Assembly (NCBI GenBank): GCA_016869215.1
Contig: VGEP01000041.1
Span: forward strand, 1 to 36,804
DNA from: Alphaproteobacteria bacterium
GTDB lineage: Bacteria > Pseudomonadota > Alphaproteobacteria > Rhizobiales > Xanthobacteraceae
DNA: 36,804 nt
Direction: 5' to 3'
Position 1 is the first letter of the stretch, and every line of letters starts with the position of its first letter. The position numbers were made by a program, and so were the translations under genes. Under the pieces are notes generated by a model, which was not told the DNA's origin, searched no databases, and was given only the letters and a program-made list of their open reading frames with translations. This document shows positions 10,118-17,026 of the stretch, one piece after another.

Positions 10118-10146
10118 TTGCGGATTATTTCTTGTTTTAATAGAAT
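10118..10146 (+). promoter_or_regulatory. Putative promoter in an AT-rich stretch
   Basis: TTGCGG (10118-10123) and TAGAAT (10141-10146) are 17 bases apart, just upstream of the Pro/Ser-rich secreted protein. An alternative pair is TTGATG (10112) with TTTAAT (10136). The stretch is the most AT-rich of the window. A 10-base perfect palindrome AGAATATTCT (10152-10161) lies near the expected transcript start and could be an operator. Confidence 0.45.
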
Positions 10147-10185
10147 AATAAAGAATATTCTACCAGCGCGATTGGGGAGGGACAC

Positions 10186-10644
10186 ATGGTCTTAGTTCGT
10201 ATGTTCGTGGCCGCCACTATCTGCATTATTTATTTGTCGGGCTTGGCGTGGGGGCAGACGCGAAGCACCACGTCGTCATCAACGAGCGCAAAATCATCCT
10301 CATCTGGCACGCGTTCGCCCCCGCCAAGGGTAAACTTGACGCCGCCGCCTCGACCACCACAAACGGACCTGCAGCGAAACATGCCCCGCGTGGAGCAAGG
10401 CCAGATGGTCAATCCAGTGCCATCCACGAACCCGCGACCGATGCAAGCTCCAAGCGTCAGGGTAGGTCCTGCGACAGTCAACACGCTGCCGCCGTCCGTC
10501 GACTATCGCGGAACAAGGATCAGTCCTGGGGCGACCGTTCCGCAAACGCGAGTGCCAAACATTCCTGATGCGGCCGGCCGCCCCCCGCAAAGCGTTCCCG
10601 CACCGACAACTGTGCCAGGTGTCACGATCGAGCGGCGGTTCTGA
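10186..10644 (+). CDS. Secreted Ser/Thr/Pro-rich protein of unknown function
   Basis: The product has 152 residues. GGGGAGG (10174-10180) lies five bases before the ATG, an excellent ribosome site. Residues 1-23 form a signal peptide (VAATICIIYLSGLAWG, cut before QTRS). The rest is low complexity: a Ser/Thr block (STTSSSTSAKSSSSG), then Pro-rich segments (PPPRVNLTPPPRPP) and an end of VPGVTIERRF. There are no Cys. It looks like a disordered periplasmic or surface protein. The coding sequence is less GC-biased than its neighbours, and it sits at the edge of the accessory patch behind its own AT-rich promoter region. I do not recognise a family. Confidence 0.65.
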   Translation: MVLVRMFVAATICIIYLSGLAWGQTRSTTSSSTSAKSSSSGTRSPPPRVNLTPPPRPPQTDLQRNMPRVEQGQMVNPVPSTNPRPMQAPSVRVGPATVNTLPPSVDYRGTRISPGATVPQTRVPNIPDAAGRPPQSVPAPTTVPGVTIERRF

Positions 10645-10652
10645 GCACGCTT

Positions 10653-10676
10653 GCAGCAAGCATAGTTCGGATTGGG
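10653..10676. repeat. Family A repeat, truncated copy 2
   Basis: The 13 bases GCAGCAAGCATAG (10653-10665) are identical to 8612-8624, followed by a degraded TTCGGATTG in place of CCCGGATTG. The right half of the palindrome is missing. The GGGGGG that follows may serve as ribosome site for the next gene. Confidence 0.6.
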
Positions 10677-10686
10677 GGGCGTTTTC

Positions 10687-11325
10687 GTGCGTATCGCGTA
10701 TCGCATCGTCGTCATCCTGAGCCTGAACCTGCTCGCCGCATGCGGCGCGCAGCGGCCGTCGGAACGCGTCATCCTCTCGGCGCAGCAATCCGCGTTCGAC
10801 ACCCCGCTCGACCACCGCTGGCGCAAGGCGCACGAGACCCGGCCGGTCGCGATCCTGCGCGGCCGCGCGGAGACCACGGCCATTCTCGGGCAGCGCCGAT
10901 CTGCGCTCGAAGTGGGCTGCTGGCGCGGGAGGCCGCGCGTGCGCGTCGCCTACGACGTCGGGCTGCGCACCGGGCCGATCGCGGTGACCTACCGCTTCGA
11001 CGCCAAGACCGACCAGAAGGGCGTCGTGCGGGTGCGCGGCCAGCGCCGCAACATCATCGTCATCGACTACGCCGCGACCGCCACCGCCTTCCTCGCCGAG
11101 CTGCGCAACTCCGGCGCGCTGAAGGTGAACGCGTCGCGGCCGCCGTTCGAAGGGCATGACGCGTTCTTCCGCTGGGACCGCGCGGACAAGACTCTCGCAG
11201 GCGTGCTGGCGGCCTGCCAGGGGCGCATGCTCGACACCGGCCGCGGCAAGCGGGGGGCGTCCGATCCCGACGACGACGACGCGCTCGACGACGCGATCAG
11301 GACCGTGCTACCCGCGCAAACGTAG
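10687..11325 (+). CDS. Putative lipoprotein of unknown function
   Basis: I start at GTG 10687, giving 212 residues, because GGGGGG lies eight bases upstream and the product begins with MRIAYRIVVILSLNLLAACG, a lipoprotein signal with the lipobox LAAC. A TTG at 10672 is less likely. The mature protein has a strand-rich middle (RPRVRVAYDVGLRTGPIAVT, RFDAKTDQKGVVRVRGQRRN, IIVIDY), two further Cys (GCW and ACQ) that could form a disulfide, and an acidic tail with a run of Asp. Membrane anchoring is well supported; the function is unknown. Confidence 0.7.
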   Translation: MRIAYRIVVILSLNLLAACGAQRPSERVILSAQQSAFDTPLDHRWRKAHETRPVAILRGRAETTAILGQRRSALEVGCWRGRPRVRVAYDVGLRTGPIAVTYRFDAKTDQKGVVRVRGQRRNIIVIDYAATATAFLAELRNSGALKVNASRPPFEGHDAFFRWDRADKTLAGVLAACQGRMLDTGRGKRGASDPDDDDALDDAIRTVLPAQT

Positions 11326-11430
11326 GATCGGCCAGAAGGCGAAGACGCGACACAAGGCGCGACAGCGCGCCGGATCCCTGGAACCGTGACGTCCGCCGGT
11401 TCCATCCGGCCGCGGCGGCCGCCTCGGCCT

Positions 11431-11460
11431 TGGCCCGCACACCCGGAAAGTTTTATATTG
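11431..11460 (+). promoter_or_regulatory. Putative promoter for the small secreted protein
   Basis: TTGGCC (11431-11436) and TATATT (11455-11460) are 18 bases apart and lie about 30 bases before the start codon at 11493. TATATT stands out in this GC-rich sequence. Confidence 0.5.
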
Positions 11461-11492
11461 GACGCATTGCGCCATAAGGAGATTGACCGGCC

Positions 11493-11804
11493 ATGACATC
11501 GAAACTCGGCGGCATTCTGTGCGCCGCAACGCTCGCCGCCCTCGCAAGCTTCCCGGATGCCGCCGCAGCGCAGTCGCGCGCCGACACGCTGCGCATGAGC
11601 TGCGCCGCCGCCAAGGCCCTGGTCGCGCGGCACGGCGGGATCGTGCTCGCCACGAGACGCTCGCTGTTCGACCGCTTCGTCGCCTCGCGCGCCCATTGCA
11701 TGCCGACCGAAATGATCGAGCACGCCTTTGTGCCGACGGCCGACAACCGCCAGTGTTTCATCGGCTACACCTGCCGGGAGCACAATTTCAGCGACACCGA
11801 TTAG
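11493..11804 (+). CDS. Small secreted Cys-containing protein, unknown function
   Basis: The product has 103 residues. AAGGAG (11476-11481) precedes the ATG by 11 bases. Residues 1-26 are a signal peptide (LCAATLAALASFPDAAAA). The mature part carries four Cys (MSCAAAKALVARHGGIV, AHCMPTE, RQCFIGYTC), probably two disulfides. Proteins with this C-A-A-A-K ... HGGIVL ... CFxGYxC pattern are common as uncharacterised exported proteins in Bradyrhizobium-like genomes, as far as I recall; no domain name can be given. It has its own promoter-like sequence. Confidence 0.72.
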   Translation: MTSKLGGILCAATLAALASFPDAAAAQSRADTLRMSCAAAKALVARHGGIVLATRRSLFDRFVASRAHCMPTEMIEHAFVPTADNRQCFIGYTCREHNFSDTD

Positions 11805-11822
11805 GCTGAGGCAGGCGCGCGC

Positions 11823-11849
11823 CCCGCATTCCGCTACGCTCCATGCGGG
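11823..11849. repeat. Family A repeat, divergent copy 3
   Basis: CCCGCAT (11823-11829) and ATGCGGG (11843-11849) flank TCCGCTACGCTCC, followed by CTAC. The layout matches the CCCGGAT ... ATCCGGGCTAC copies with compensating changes in both arms, which supports a conserved hairpin. It lies between convergent genes. Confidence 0.55.
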
Positions 11850-11869
11850 CTACAACCGCCCGGCAAACG

Positions 11870-12544
11870 TCACTCCCCGAACGCCCACCGCACGATCCGC
11901 GCATCCCGCGCATAGCCGCCGTTTTTCGCGAACGGCTCCTCGTTCCAGAACTTGTCCGCCGCGGCGCGGTCGGGCAATTCCAGCAGCAGCGCGGTGCCGA
12001 TGTTGTCGGCGCCGTCGGCCGAGCGGATCGGCCCGCGGAAGATGAAACTGTCGGCGTAGGACTTGAAGTAGCTCTCGTGCGCGTGCAGATGCGCGCGGAA
12101 GAACTCCGGCGTGCCGGTCTTGGGCCCCGTGCACAGAAACTGCTGCATGCCCTTGCGTCGGTAGTCGGCCGCGCGTTTTTGAAAGCTGTTCGACCAGCGG
12201 TGGATTTCGACGGCGCGATAGAGGCCGGCCTTGCTCAGCGGCTCGCTCGCAACGAAGGCATCGGCCGCGGCGCGGTCGTCAAGCTGCATGAAGAACGAGG
12301 TGCCGAGCGTGTCGCGGCCGTCGTCCGACAGGAAATGCCCGTAGCCGATGACGCGCTCGCCGAAGCCCGCGACGTAGGCCTTCTGCTCAGCGAGCAGCGC
12401 GCGGCGCTTGTCGGCCATTCCAGGTTTATCCCAGCAGTAGATCGCCCACTGCGCGGCTTTATTGCGGTAGTAGTCCTTCAGCGCCTCGCCCTGCAATCCG
12501 AAGCGCGGATCGCCCGGCAGGTAGCCCGGATTGTCGTTGGACAT
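11870..12544 (-). CDS. Tandem YciI-domain protein
   Basis: I start at ATG 12544 (224 residues), with GGAGG five bases upstream on the minus strand. The protein holds two YciI-like ferredoxin-fold modules: about residues 33-125 (WAIYCWDKPGMADKRRALLA ... VIGYGHFLSDDG ... GTSFFMQLDDRAAADAFVA) and about 125-224 (MQQFLCTGPKTG ... SYADSFIFRGPIRSADG ... GTALLLELPDRAAADKFWN). Single-domain YciI proteins are about 100 residues; the duplication could give an internal pseudo-dimer. YciI relatives include small dehydrochlorinase-like and muconolactone-isomerase-like enzymes, but the role here is unknown. Confidence 0.8.
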   Translation of the reverse strand: MSNDNPGYLPGDPRFGLQGEALKDYYRNKAAQWAIYCWDKPGMADKRRALLAEQKAYVAGFGERVIGYGHFLSDDGRDTLGTSFFMQLDDRAAADAFVASEPLSKAGLYRAVEIHRWSNSFQKRAADYRRKGMQQFLCTGPKTGTPEFFRAHLHAHESYFKSYADSFIFRGPIRSADGADNIGTALLLELPDRAAADKFWNEEPFAKNGGYARDARIVRWAFGE

Positions 12545-12576
12545 TCTGCCTCCACGCGCACGACCACGCCGCAACC

Positions 12577-12657
12577 GTAGCCCGGATGAAGCGTCAGCGA
12601 AATCCGGGAATGCGCGGCGAGGCCGCCCCGGATTCCGCTTCGCTCCATCCGGGCTAC
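12577..12657. repeat. Family A repeat, double copy 4 (inverted pair)
   Basis: GTAGCCCGGAT (12577-12587) and ATCCGGGCTAC (12647-12657) are perfect 11-base complements at the ends of an 81-base element. Each half is itself a palindromic unit (CCCGGAT ... ATCCGGG at 12581-12608, and CCGGAT ... ATCCGGG on the right). Two units therefore stand head to head, as in BIME-type repeats. Confidence 0.8.
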
Positions 12658-12683
12658 AAACTTCTCCTGCGCGCAAAAGCAAA

Positions 12684-12708
12684 CGGGCGGGCCGCATGGG
12701 CCCGCCCG
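12684..12708 (-). terminator. Terminator of the DUF1134-like gene
   Basis: A perfect 10-bp stem CGGGCGGGCC/GGCCCGCCCG with a 5-base loop lies about 30 bases after the stop of the leftward gene at 12737. In the leftward direction it is followed by TTTGCTTTT; rightward by CTTTT. It may serve both directions. Confidence 0.65.
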
Positions 12709-12736
12709 CTTTTGATCCGAAGCGAAAAGCGCCGGC

Positions 12737-13174
12737 TTACTTCATCGTGATCGCAAGCCCGCTGAGGTCCGCGTTCGCCATCAGGCCGACCTGGCGGCCG
12801 GACAGTTCCAGCACCGCGCCCTTCTCGTTGCGCAGCACGATCGCGCGCGTGCCGCTGCCGACCGCGAGCCCCGCGCCCGCAGCGCCATAGACGCCGGCGA
12901 CGTCGGACGGCCGATTGATGTTGCTGACCCGGCCGACCAGCTCGGTCTTGGAGCCGCCGAACACGAAGCCGTAGTCGATGCCGCCGACCGACAGGCCGTA
13001 GCGCTTGCCGCGGAAGGTGAGCGTGCCGCCGCCGGCGGAGCCGCCGATGAACCAGCCGCCCTTGTAGATCGTCAGGTGCACGCTGCCGCTGTCGGCCTGC
13101 GCGCTGGAAAGGCCGGCGGCGAGCAGAACGGTGAGCGCGGCGAGCGCGCCGCGGATCGAAGCCGAAAATCGCAT
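12737..13174 (-). CDS. Secreted DUF1134-like protein
   Basis: The product has 145 residues from ATG 13174, with GGAG nine bases upstream. A signal peptide covers about residues 1-27 (LAALTVLLAAGLSSAQA). The mature part is Gly-rich and strand-rich: KGGWFIGGSAGGGTLTFRGK, GLSVGGIDYGFVFGGSKTEL, VGRVSNI and GRQVGLMANADLSGL, ending in ITMK. This resembles the DUF1134 family (EipA of Brucella, a periplasmic envelope-integrity protein), which shares GTLTFRGK, LSVGG and a late GLM segment, but it is shorter and diverged. A close relative with another role is possible. Confidence 0.62.
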   Translation of the reverse strand: MRFSASIRGALAALTVLLAAGLSSAQADSGSVHLTIYKGGWFIGGSAGGGTLTFRGKRYGLSVGGIDYGFVFGGSKTELVGRVSNINRPSDVAGVYGAAGAGLAVGSGTRAIVLRNEKGAVLELSGRQVGLMANADLSGLAITMK

Positions 13175-13384
13175 GGTGGTGGTCTCCTTGTTTGCCGGTC
13201 GGGTGGCCGGTTGCGGCGTGGAACTTGGGACGCGGAGCGGCACGGCCGGTCATGGCCCCGAGGCGGCCCGCGCCTGAAAACGAATCGCGGGCGGCAGAGT
13301 TCCACCATTGCGGCTGCGAAGCCAGCCCGGCCGGGCGCCGGAAGACCGATTGGCGGCCGGCGTGGCCGCGGCGGGCGCCGCCGC

Positions 13385-13681
13385 CTACCGGCTCCGGCCG
13401 CTGTCGTCGATGTCGCGCTGATAGTCCGAGAGCGTTACCGGCTTGCGCTTGGCCTTGGCGGGCTTCTTGGCGGGCTTGCCCCCCGCCGCCGCGGCGGCCG
13501 CGGCCGCTTCGCCGAGGGCCGCGTCCCGCGCGAGCCGCAGCGCGCGGAGCTTCTCGGTCTTGGCGCGGGTCGCGATGCCTTCGGCCTCGTATTCGAGCAT
13601 CGCCTTCTTGCCGTCCGCGTCGCGCTGGAGCTTCTTGAACTGGGCGTCGGCGTCGGCGGTCTTCGCCTTGCTGGGGGCCAA
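13385..13681 (-). CDS. Small basic Lys/Ala-rich protein, unknown function
   Basis: I start at TTG 13681 (98 residues) because AAGGAG lies six bases upstream; this is a start-deciding ribosome site since no ATG is near. The product begins LAPSKAKTADADAQFKKLQR with a helical middle (KKAMLEYEAEGIATRAKTEK) and an Ala/Lys tail (GGKPAKKPAKAKRKP) like histone H1, ending YQRDIDDSGRSR. There is no signal peptide. The first part resembles uncharacterised rhizobial cytoplasmic proteins. Nucleic-acid binding is possible from the basic tail but unproven. An upstream ATG at 13819 would add a segment without any ribosome site. Confidence 0.6.
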   Translation of the reverse strand: MAPSKAKTADADAQFKKLQRDADGKKAMLEYEAEGIATRAKTEKLRALRLARDAALGEAAAAAAAAGGKPAKKPAKAKRKPVTLSDYQRDIDDSGRSR

Positions 13682-13890
13682 TGGCGGCTCCTTCGGGGGT
13701 TGGGACTTGCGGATTTGCCGCAGGGCGATAGCACGGATTCGCCAAATCCCAGCATCGGCGGCCGACGCCACCGAATTCCTGCGGCAAAATTCCTCGTCCC
13801 GCCCGTGCTCCGCCGGCACTGTCGGAACGCCGCCTCGTCGTGCAACCCGAAACAGACATTCGCGCCAACCGGGAAAGCCCGGCGAGCGCG

Positions 13891-13919
13891 GCCCGGATCG
13901 AGCGGGACTCGATCCGGGC
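13891..13919. repeat. Family A repeat, copy 5
   Basis: GCCCGGATCGAG (13891-13902) and CTCGATCCGGGC (13908-13919) form a perfect 12-bp stem with a 5-base loop, followed by TACG. It is the best-paired copy of the family and lies just after the leftward gene that ends at 13940, where it could end the transcript. Confidence 0.75.
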
Positions 13920-13939
13920 TACGCCGTCCCGGAGTGCGA

Positions 13940-14398
13940 TCACCGCTTGCCGGCGATCCGCCTGTAGGTGGACACCGCGCCGCGGCCGACCGCGCGGCCC
14001 GCGTCGCCGACCCGGCTCCTGGCGATGTCCTTGCCGACCTCGGCAAAGCCCTTGCCGACCCGCACGCCGGCGCGCCCAACAGCCTTGCCGCCCACGGCCG
14101 CTGCCTTGCCGACGTTCTTGCCTTGCGTCACCGCGGTCCTGCCGACGGTCTTGGCCGCCCCGCCGACCGCCTTGCCGGTCCCCTTCACCGTGCTGCCGAT
14201 GCCCTTGCCGGTGGTCTTGACCATGCCGCCGGCCGACTTGGCGGCCGCACCAAGTCCTTTCGCGGCGCCCTTGATCTTGCCGAGCACGCCGGCATGCGCC
14301 GTCGCGGGCGCGACAAGCCCGCTCGCGACGGTGATCGTGCCGGCAGCGCCAAGCGTCAGACTCGCCGCCACCAGGGCGGGGAAGATGGTCCGTATCAT
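13940..14398 (-). CDS. Secreted Gly/Lys/Ala repeat protein
   Basis: The product has 152 residues; GGAG lies eight bases before ATG 14398. A signal peptide covers about residues 1-36 (ends PATAHA). The mature protein is almost entirely degenerate short repeats built on GK/GxxxK units: KIKGAAKGLGAAAKSAGG, KTTGKGIGSTVKGTGKAVGG, AAKTVGRTAVTQGKNVGKAA, finishing STYRRIAGKR. It is strongly cationic, with almost no acidic or aromatic residues. Glycine-zipper-like packing in the outer membrane or binding to anionic polymers are possible. I know no family name. It is distinct from the two neighbouring leftward genes. Confidence 0.65.
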   Translation of the reverse strand: MIRTIFPALVAASLTLGAAGTITVASGLVAPATAHAGVLGKIKGAAKGLGAAAKSAGGMVKTTGKGIGSTVKGTGKAVGGAAKTVGRTAVTQGKNVGKAAAVGGKAVGRAGVRVGKGFAEVGKDIARSRVGDAGRAVGRGAVSTYRRIAGKR

Positions 14399-14595
14399 CG
14401 TTCAGTCTCCTTCGGTTCGATGGATTCGCACGCGGACTGTTCCGCGCGTGCCGGGACCATGGCGATGCGCGGCGGGCACAACGTCCACCGAACGATTGAC
14501 CCTGGCGCCGATCAACGAACCGTGATGGGGCATGGTGCAAACCCCAGTCAGCCTGGGCGCGTGAACCGGCCGCGCGTGCGGCGCGACCAATTTCA

Positions 14596-15159
14596 ATGGC
14601 GCGCCGCATCCCCTTCATCCCCGCCCTGCCCTTAACGCTCACGCTGCGGATCGGCCCCTGGCGGCTCGGCGCGCTTGCCGCCGCCGCGCTCGTGGCCTGG
14701 CTCGCGTGGCCGAACTACCTCGTCCTCCGAATCCCCATGGCGCCGCACTCGGGCGGCACGCCGTTCTGGGTCGAATGGCAGACCGGCCGGCATGACTACT
14801 ACGATGCATGGAGCGTTGCTTTCGTGCGGCGGCAGACCGGCATGACAGAGCCGGAGGTCCACGGTTTCCGCACGCCCGGCGACGCTTTCGCGCATTTCGA
14901 CCGGTGGCTCACCGAACGCGGATGGCGCCACGGCGGCCATGTGGAGTTCAGCGCGATCCTGCCGGAGAGCAGGTTTCTCGCGCGGGAACTGACGCGGCGC
15001 TATTACCGCCCGGGCTCCTACGAAGAGGTGCTGCTCGCGATCTGGGTGCGCGGCGATTCAGACTGGCTCAACGTCGTCTTGGTCACGAGCCGGCCGACAT
15101 TGATCGAGAAAATCCGGCGCACCGGCGAGCGCAAAAAGGAATCTGAGGAAAGCGAGTGA
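14596..15159 (+). CDS. Membrane-anchored protein of unknown function
   Basis: The product has 187 residues with one N-terminal membrane segment (about residues 24-42, LGALAAAALVAWLAWPNYLV) and a soluble domain of about 140 residues. The soluble part shows ILPESRFLARELTRRYYRPG and DWLNVVLVTSRPTLIEKIRR and ends in a charged tail (RTGERKKESEESE). There are no Cys. No clear ribosome site precedes ATG 14596. Its stop overlaps the GTG of the next gene by three bases (GTGA), so the two are probably translated together. The function is unknown. Confidence 0.65.
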   Translation: MARRIPFIPALPLTLTLRIGPWRLGALAAAALVAWLAWPNYLVLRIPMAPHSGGTPFWVEWQTGRHDYYDAWSVAFVRRQTGMTEPEVHGFRTPGDAFAHFDRWLTERGWRHGGHVEFSAILPESRFLARELTRRYYRPGSYEEVLLAIWVRGDSDWLNVVLVTSRPTLIEKIRRTGERKKESEESE

Positions 15160-15452
15160 CCGTGCGCGCGGCCGCATCCCGGCGCAACGCGGCCCTGGCC
15201 GTAGCCACGCTCGTAGCAGTTGCCGCAGCGGCCTTGGGCTTCGGGCTTGCGCCGGACGCAGCCTGCGTCTTGCTGTTTCTTCTCCGCGTGTCGGCTTTCG
15301 CCGCCGGCGCGGTGCTCATGGTCGTGGGGCTGATCGTCGGAGCGTTCGCCCGCAGCCGGGCGGCGCTGGCGATCGCAGCGGCAGGCCTCGCGATCGGGCT
15401 CCTGCCGCTCGCCCCGAACGCCATGCCGTTTGCGGACCGCTGCATGGCGTGA
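15156..15452 (+). CDS. Small integral membrane protein, unknown function
   Basis: The product has 98 residues from GTG 15156; GAGGAAAG lies five bases upstream, inside the end of the previous gene. There are about three hydrophobic segments: ALAVATLVAVAAAALGFGLA, ACVLLFLLRVSAFAAGAVLM and ALAIAAAGLAIGLLPLA. The GTGA overlap with the previous frame suggests a two-gene unit, perhaps a complex of an anchored soluble domain and a small membrane partner. No family is recognised. Confidence 0.6.
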   Translation: MTVRAAASRRNAALAVATLVAVAAAALGFGLAPDAACVLLFLLRVSAFAAGAVLMVVGLIVGAFARSRAALAIAAAGLAIGLLPLAPNAMPFADRCMA

Positions 15453-15478
15453 CGCGCCCGTCCCGGCCGCCCTAGAAT
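15449..15478 (+). promoter_or_regulatory. Possible promoter of the flavin reductase gene
   Basis: GTGACG (15449-15454) and TAGAAT (15473-15478) are 18 bases apart, about 42 bases before the start at 15520. The -10 lies between GCCGCC and GGCGGC (15466-15471, 15479-15484), a small inverted repeat. Confidence 0.32.
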
Positions 15479-15519
15479 GGCGGCTCTGCGACCCCCTCAG
15501 CGTGCCAAGGCATCCCGTC

Positions 15520-16140
15520 ATGTCCTATCTCGAATTCGATCCCTCAACCGTCGGCCCGCGCCAGGTCTATCGCCTCCTCACCGGCGCGGTGGTGCCGCGC
15601 CCGATCGGCTGGGCCTCTACGGTCAACGGCAAGGGCGTCACCAACCTCGCGCCGTTCTCGTTCTTCACCGTGGTCTGCGTCATCCCGCCGATGATTTCGC
15701 TCACCATCGCGCGCAATCCGGACGGCACCGAGAAGCACACGCTCAAGAACGTGCGCGAGACCGGCGAATTCTGCTTCAACGTGGTGACGCAGCCGGTGTG
15801 GAAAGAGATGGTCGACAGCGCCAACGCGATCCCGGAGGACGACAGCGAATTCGAGAACACCGGCCTGACGCCGATCCCGTCGGTGAAAATCAAGGCCCCG
15901 CGGGTCAAGGAGGTGCCGATCCACTTCGAATGCAAGCTGCATCAGGTGATCGAGCTCGGCCCCAACCGGCATCCGCTGGTGATCGGCGAGGTGGTCTATA
16001 TGCACGTCGATCCGGCCTGCATGACCAACGGTTATATCGACATGAAGAAGCTCGACCCCATCGGCCGCCTGAACGGCTTCCTGTACATGACGCTCGGCGA
16101 AATCATGCACCGGGAGTTCGAGGACGGCCAGGCGCGGTAG
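15520..16140 (+). CDS. Flavin reductase-like, FMN-binding split-barrel protein
   Basis: The product has 206 residues. The ATG at 15520 starts the domain properly (MSYLEFDPSTVGPRQVYRLL); an upstream frame start at 15430 lies in the previous gene. The flavin-reductase-like FMN-binding barrel shows AVVPRPIGWASTVNGKGVTN, LAPFSFFTVVCVIPPMISLT and RETGEFCFNVVT, then a late HPLVIGEVVYMHVD. Family members reduce flavin with NAD(P)H for a partner monooxygenase or act as FMN-binding enzymes. No monooxygenase is adjacent; an LLM-type one lies 13 kb away. The specific reaction is unknown. Confidence 0.85.
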   Translation: MSYLEFDPSTVGPRQVYRLLTGAVVPRPIGWASTVNGKGVTNLAPFSFFTVVCVIPPMISLTIARNPDGTEKHTLKNVRETGEFCFNVVTQPVWKEMVDSANAIPEDDSEFENTGLTPIPSVKIKAPRVKEVPIHFECKLHQVIELGPNRHPLVIGEVVYMHVDPACMTNGYIDMKKLDPIGRLNGFLYMTLGEIMHREFEDGQAR

Positions 16141-16150
16141 AACCCTTTCG

Positions 16151-16201
16151 TTTGACGCGTTTTCTTTACGCGAACCGGTACCCACTTCGCTCGAAAACGC
16201 T
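16151..16201. repeat. Family B palindromic repeat, copy 1
   Basis: This 51-base element starts with TTTGACGCGTTTTC and ends with GCTCGAAAACGCT. It is 49/51 identical to 27703-27753. Its arms GCGTTTTC ... GAAAACGC and inner GCGAA ... TTCGC make an imperfect palindrome around ACCGGTACC. Elements like this are widely scattered between genes in Bradyrhizobium relatives (general knowledge). It sits between convergent genes. Confidence 0.8.
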
Positions 16202-16217
16202 ATGGCGAGCGCGGAGA

Positions 16218-16661
16218 TCAGGCGGCCTGCCAGCCCGCGTAGGCGAGCGCGATGAAGACGTAGCGCCCCGCCTTGCCGAGCGTCACCAGCAGCACGAAGC
16301 GCCAGAAGCCGACGCGCAATGCGCCGGCCACGACCGTCAACGGATCGCCGATCACCGGCAACCACGCGAACAGCAGCGACCACGAGCCGAAGCGGCCGGT
16401 CCAGGCCACCGCGCGCTCGAAGGCCGCGGGCTTAACCGGAAACCAGCGCCGGTCCGAGAAGTGTGCAAAGTAGCGCCCCATCGCCCAATTGACGATGGAG
16501 CCGAGCACATTGCCGGCGGTGGCCACGGCGACGAGGATTGCGGGATCGCTCTTGCCGAGCGCAAGCAGCGCGATCAGCGCGGCCTCCGACGAACCGGGCA
16601 GCAGCGTCGCGGAGAGGAACGCGCTGAGGAACAATCCGAGCGGGCCTGCGGCGTCGGGCAT
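16218..16661 (-). CDS. yqaA: YqaA family inner-membrane protein (DedA/VTT-related)
   Basis: The product has 147 residues, the usual YqaA length. It contains FLSAFLSATLLPGSSEAALI near the N-terminus, GNVLGSIVNWAMGRY in the middle and LFAWLPVIGDPLTVVAGALR, matching the family's conserved proline- and glycine-containing re-entrant elements. VTT/DedA relatives help move lipids such as undecaprenyl phosphate across the inner membrane; the role of YqaA itself is not settled. The gene stands alone on the minus strand, with a family B repeat after its stop. Confidence 0.85.
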   Translation of the reverse strand: MPDAAGPLGLFLSAFLSATLLPGSSEAALIALLALGKSDPAILVAVATAGNVLGSIVNWAMGRYFAHFSDRRWFPVKPAAFERAVAWTGRFGSWSLLFAWLPVIGDPLTVVAGALRVGFWRFVLLVTLGKAGRYVFIALAYAGWQAA

Positions 16662-16710
16662 GGGCCCCTATCAAGCGCATTCTCATCCCATGCGCCACTT
16701 CGGCGTCATG

Positions 16711-16745
16711 CGCGGCGAGGGCGTCAACGGAAATCGCTGGCGTCA
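16711..16745. repeat. Short repeated segment, copy 1 (Kup-like LTPAISV signature on minus strand)
   Basis: These 35 bases match 19508-19542 at 31 positions. On the minus strand both read LTPAISV-(D/N)-ALAA, and two of the changed codons are synonymous. In copy 1 the frame upstream reads VVLSDGVLTPAISV, which resembles the DG-x-x-TPAISV motif of Kup potassium transporters. It may be a gene remnant. Confidence 0.35.
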
Positions 16746-16900
16746 GGACCCCGTCACTGAGGACCACGGCTTCCGCGAGCGCCACCTGGGTGACAAACCG
16801 CCGCAGGTCTTAGCGCGGACATGTCGCATGGCAGATTCGCAAGCACCTGATTGACTTCAAAATCTACACGCGGGGCGCGCGCAATGTTTGGAAAACACTC

Positions 16901-17026
16901 ATGTTCAAGTCGGCGTGGGCATCCCGATCGTCTTGGCTTCCAGGCGTAACGTTGGCCGTCGCGGTGTTGGCGGTTCTTGCGTTCGTTACGGACGGCCCGA
17001 CGATCCTGTTTCGCTACGTCTTCTGA
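16901..17026 (+). CDS. 41-residue membrane microprotein before the acyltransferase
   Basis: ATG 16901 to TGA 17024-17026 encodes 41 residues: a basic, polar start (MFKSAWASRSSW), one hydrophobic segment (VTLAVAVLAVLAFV) and a short end (TDGPTILFRYVF). Its TGA overlaps the ATG of the acyltransferase by one base (TGATG), an arrangement typical of translational coupling. Third codon positions are GC-rich like real genes here. No strong ribosome site is seen. It is either a small partner or leader of the acyltransferase unit, or the remains of a longer gene. No family is recognised. Confidence 0.42.
   Translation: MFKSAWASRSSWLPGVTLAVAVLAVLAFVTDGPTILFRYVF

Noticed and set aside
12654-14642. 662-residue minus-strand frame and a plus-strand counterpart at 13076-14635
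   Set aside because: Both run through three short genes with signal peptides and ribosome sites, as well as a terminator and repeats; their sequence is low complexity.
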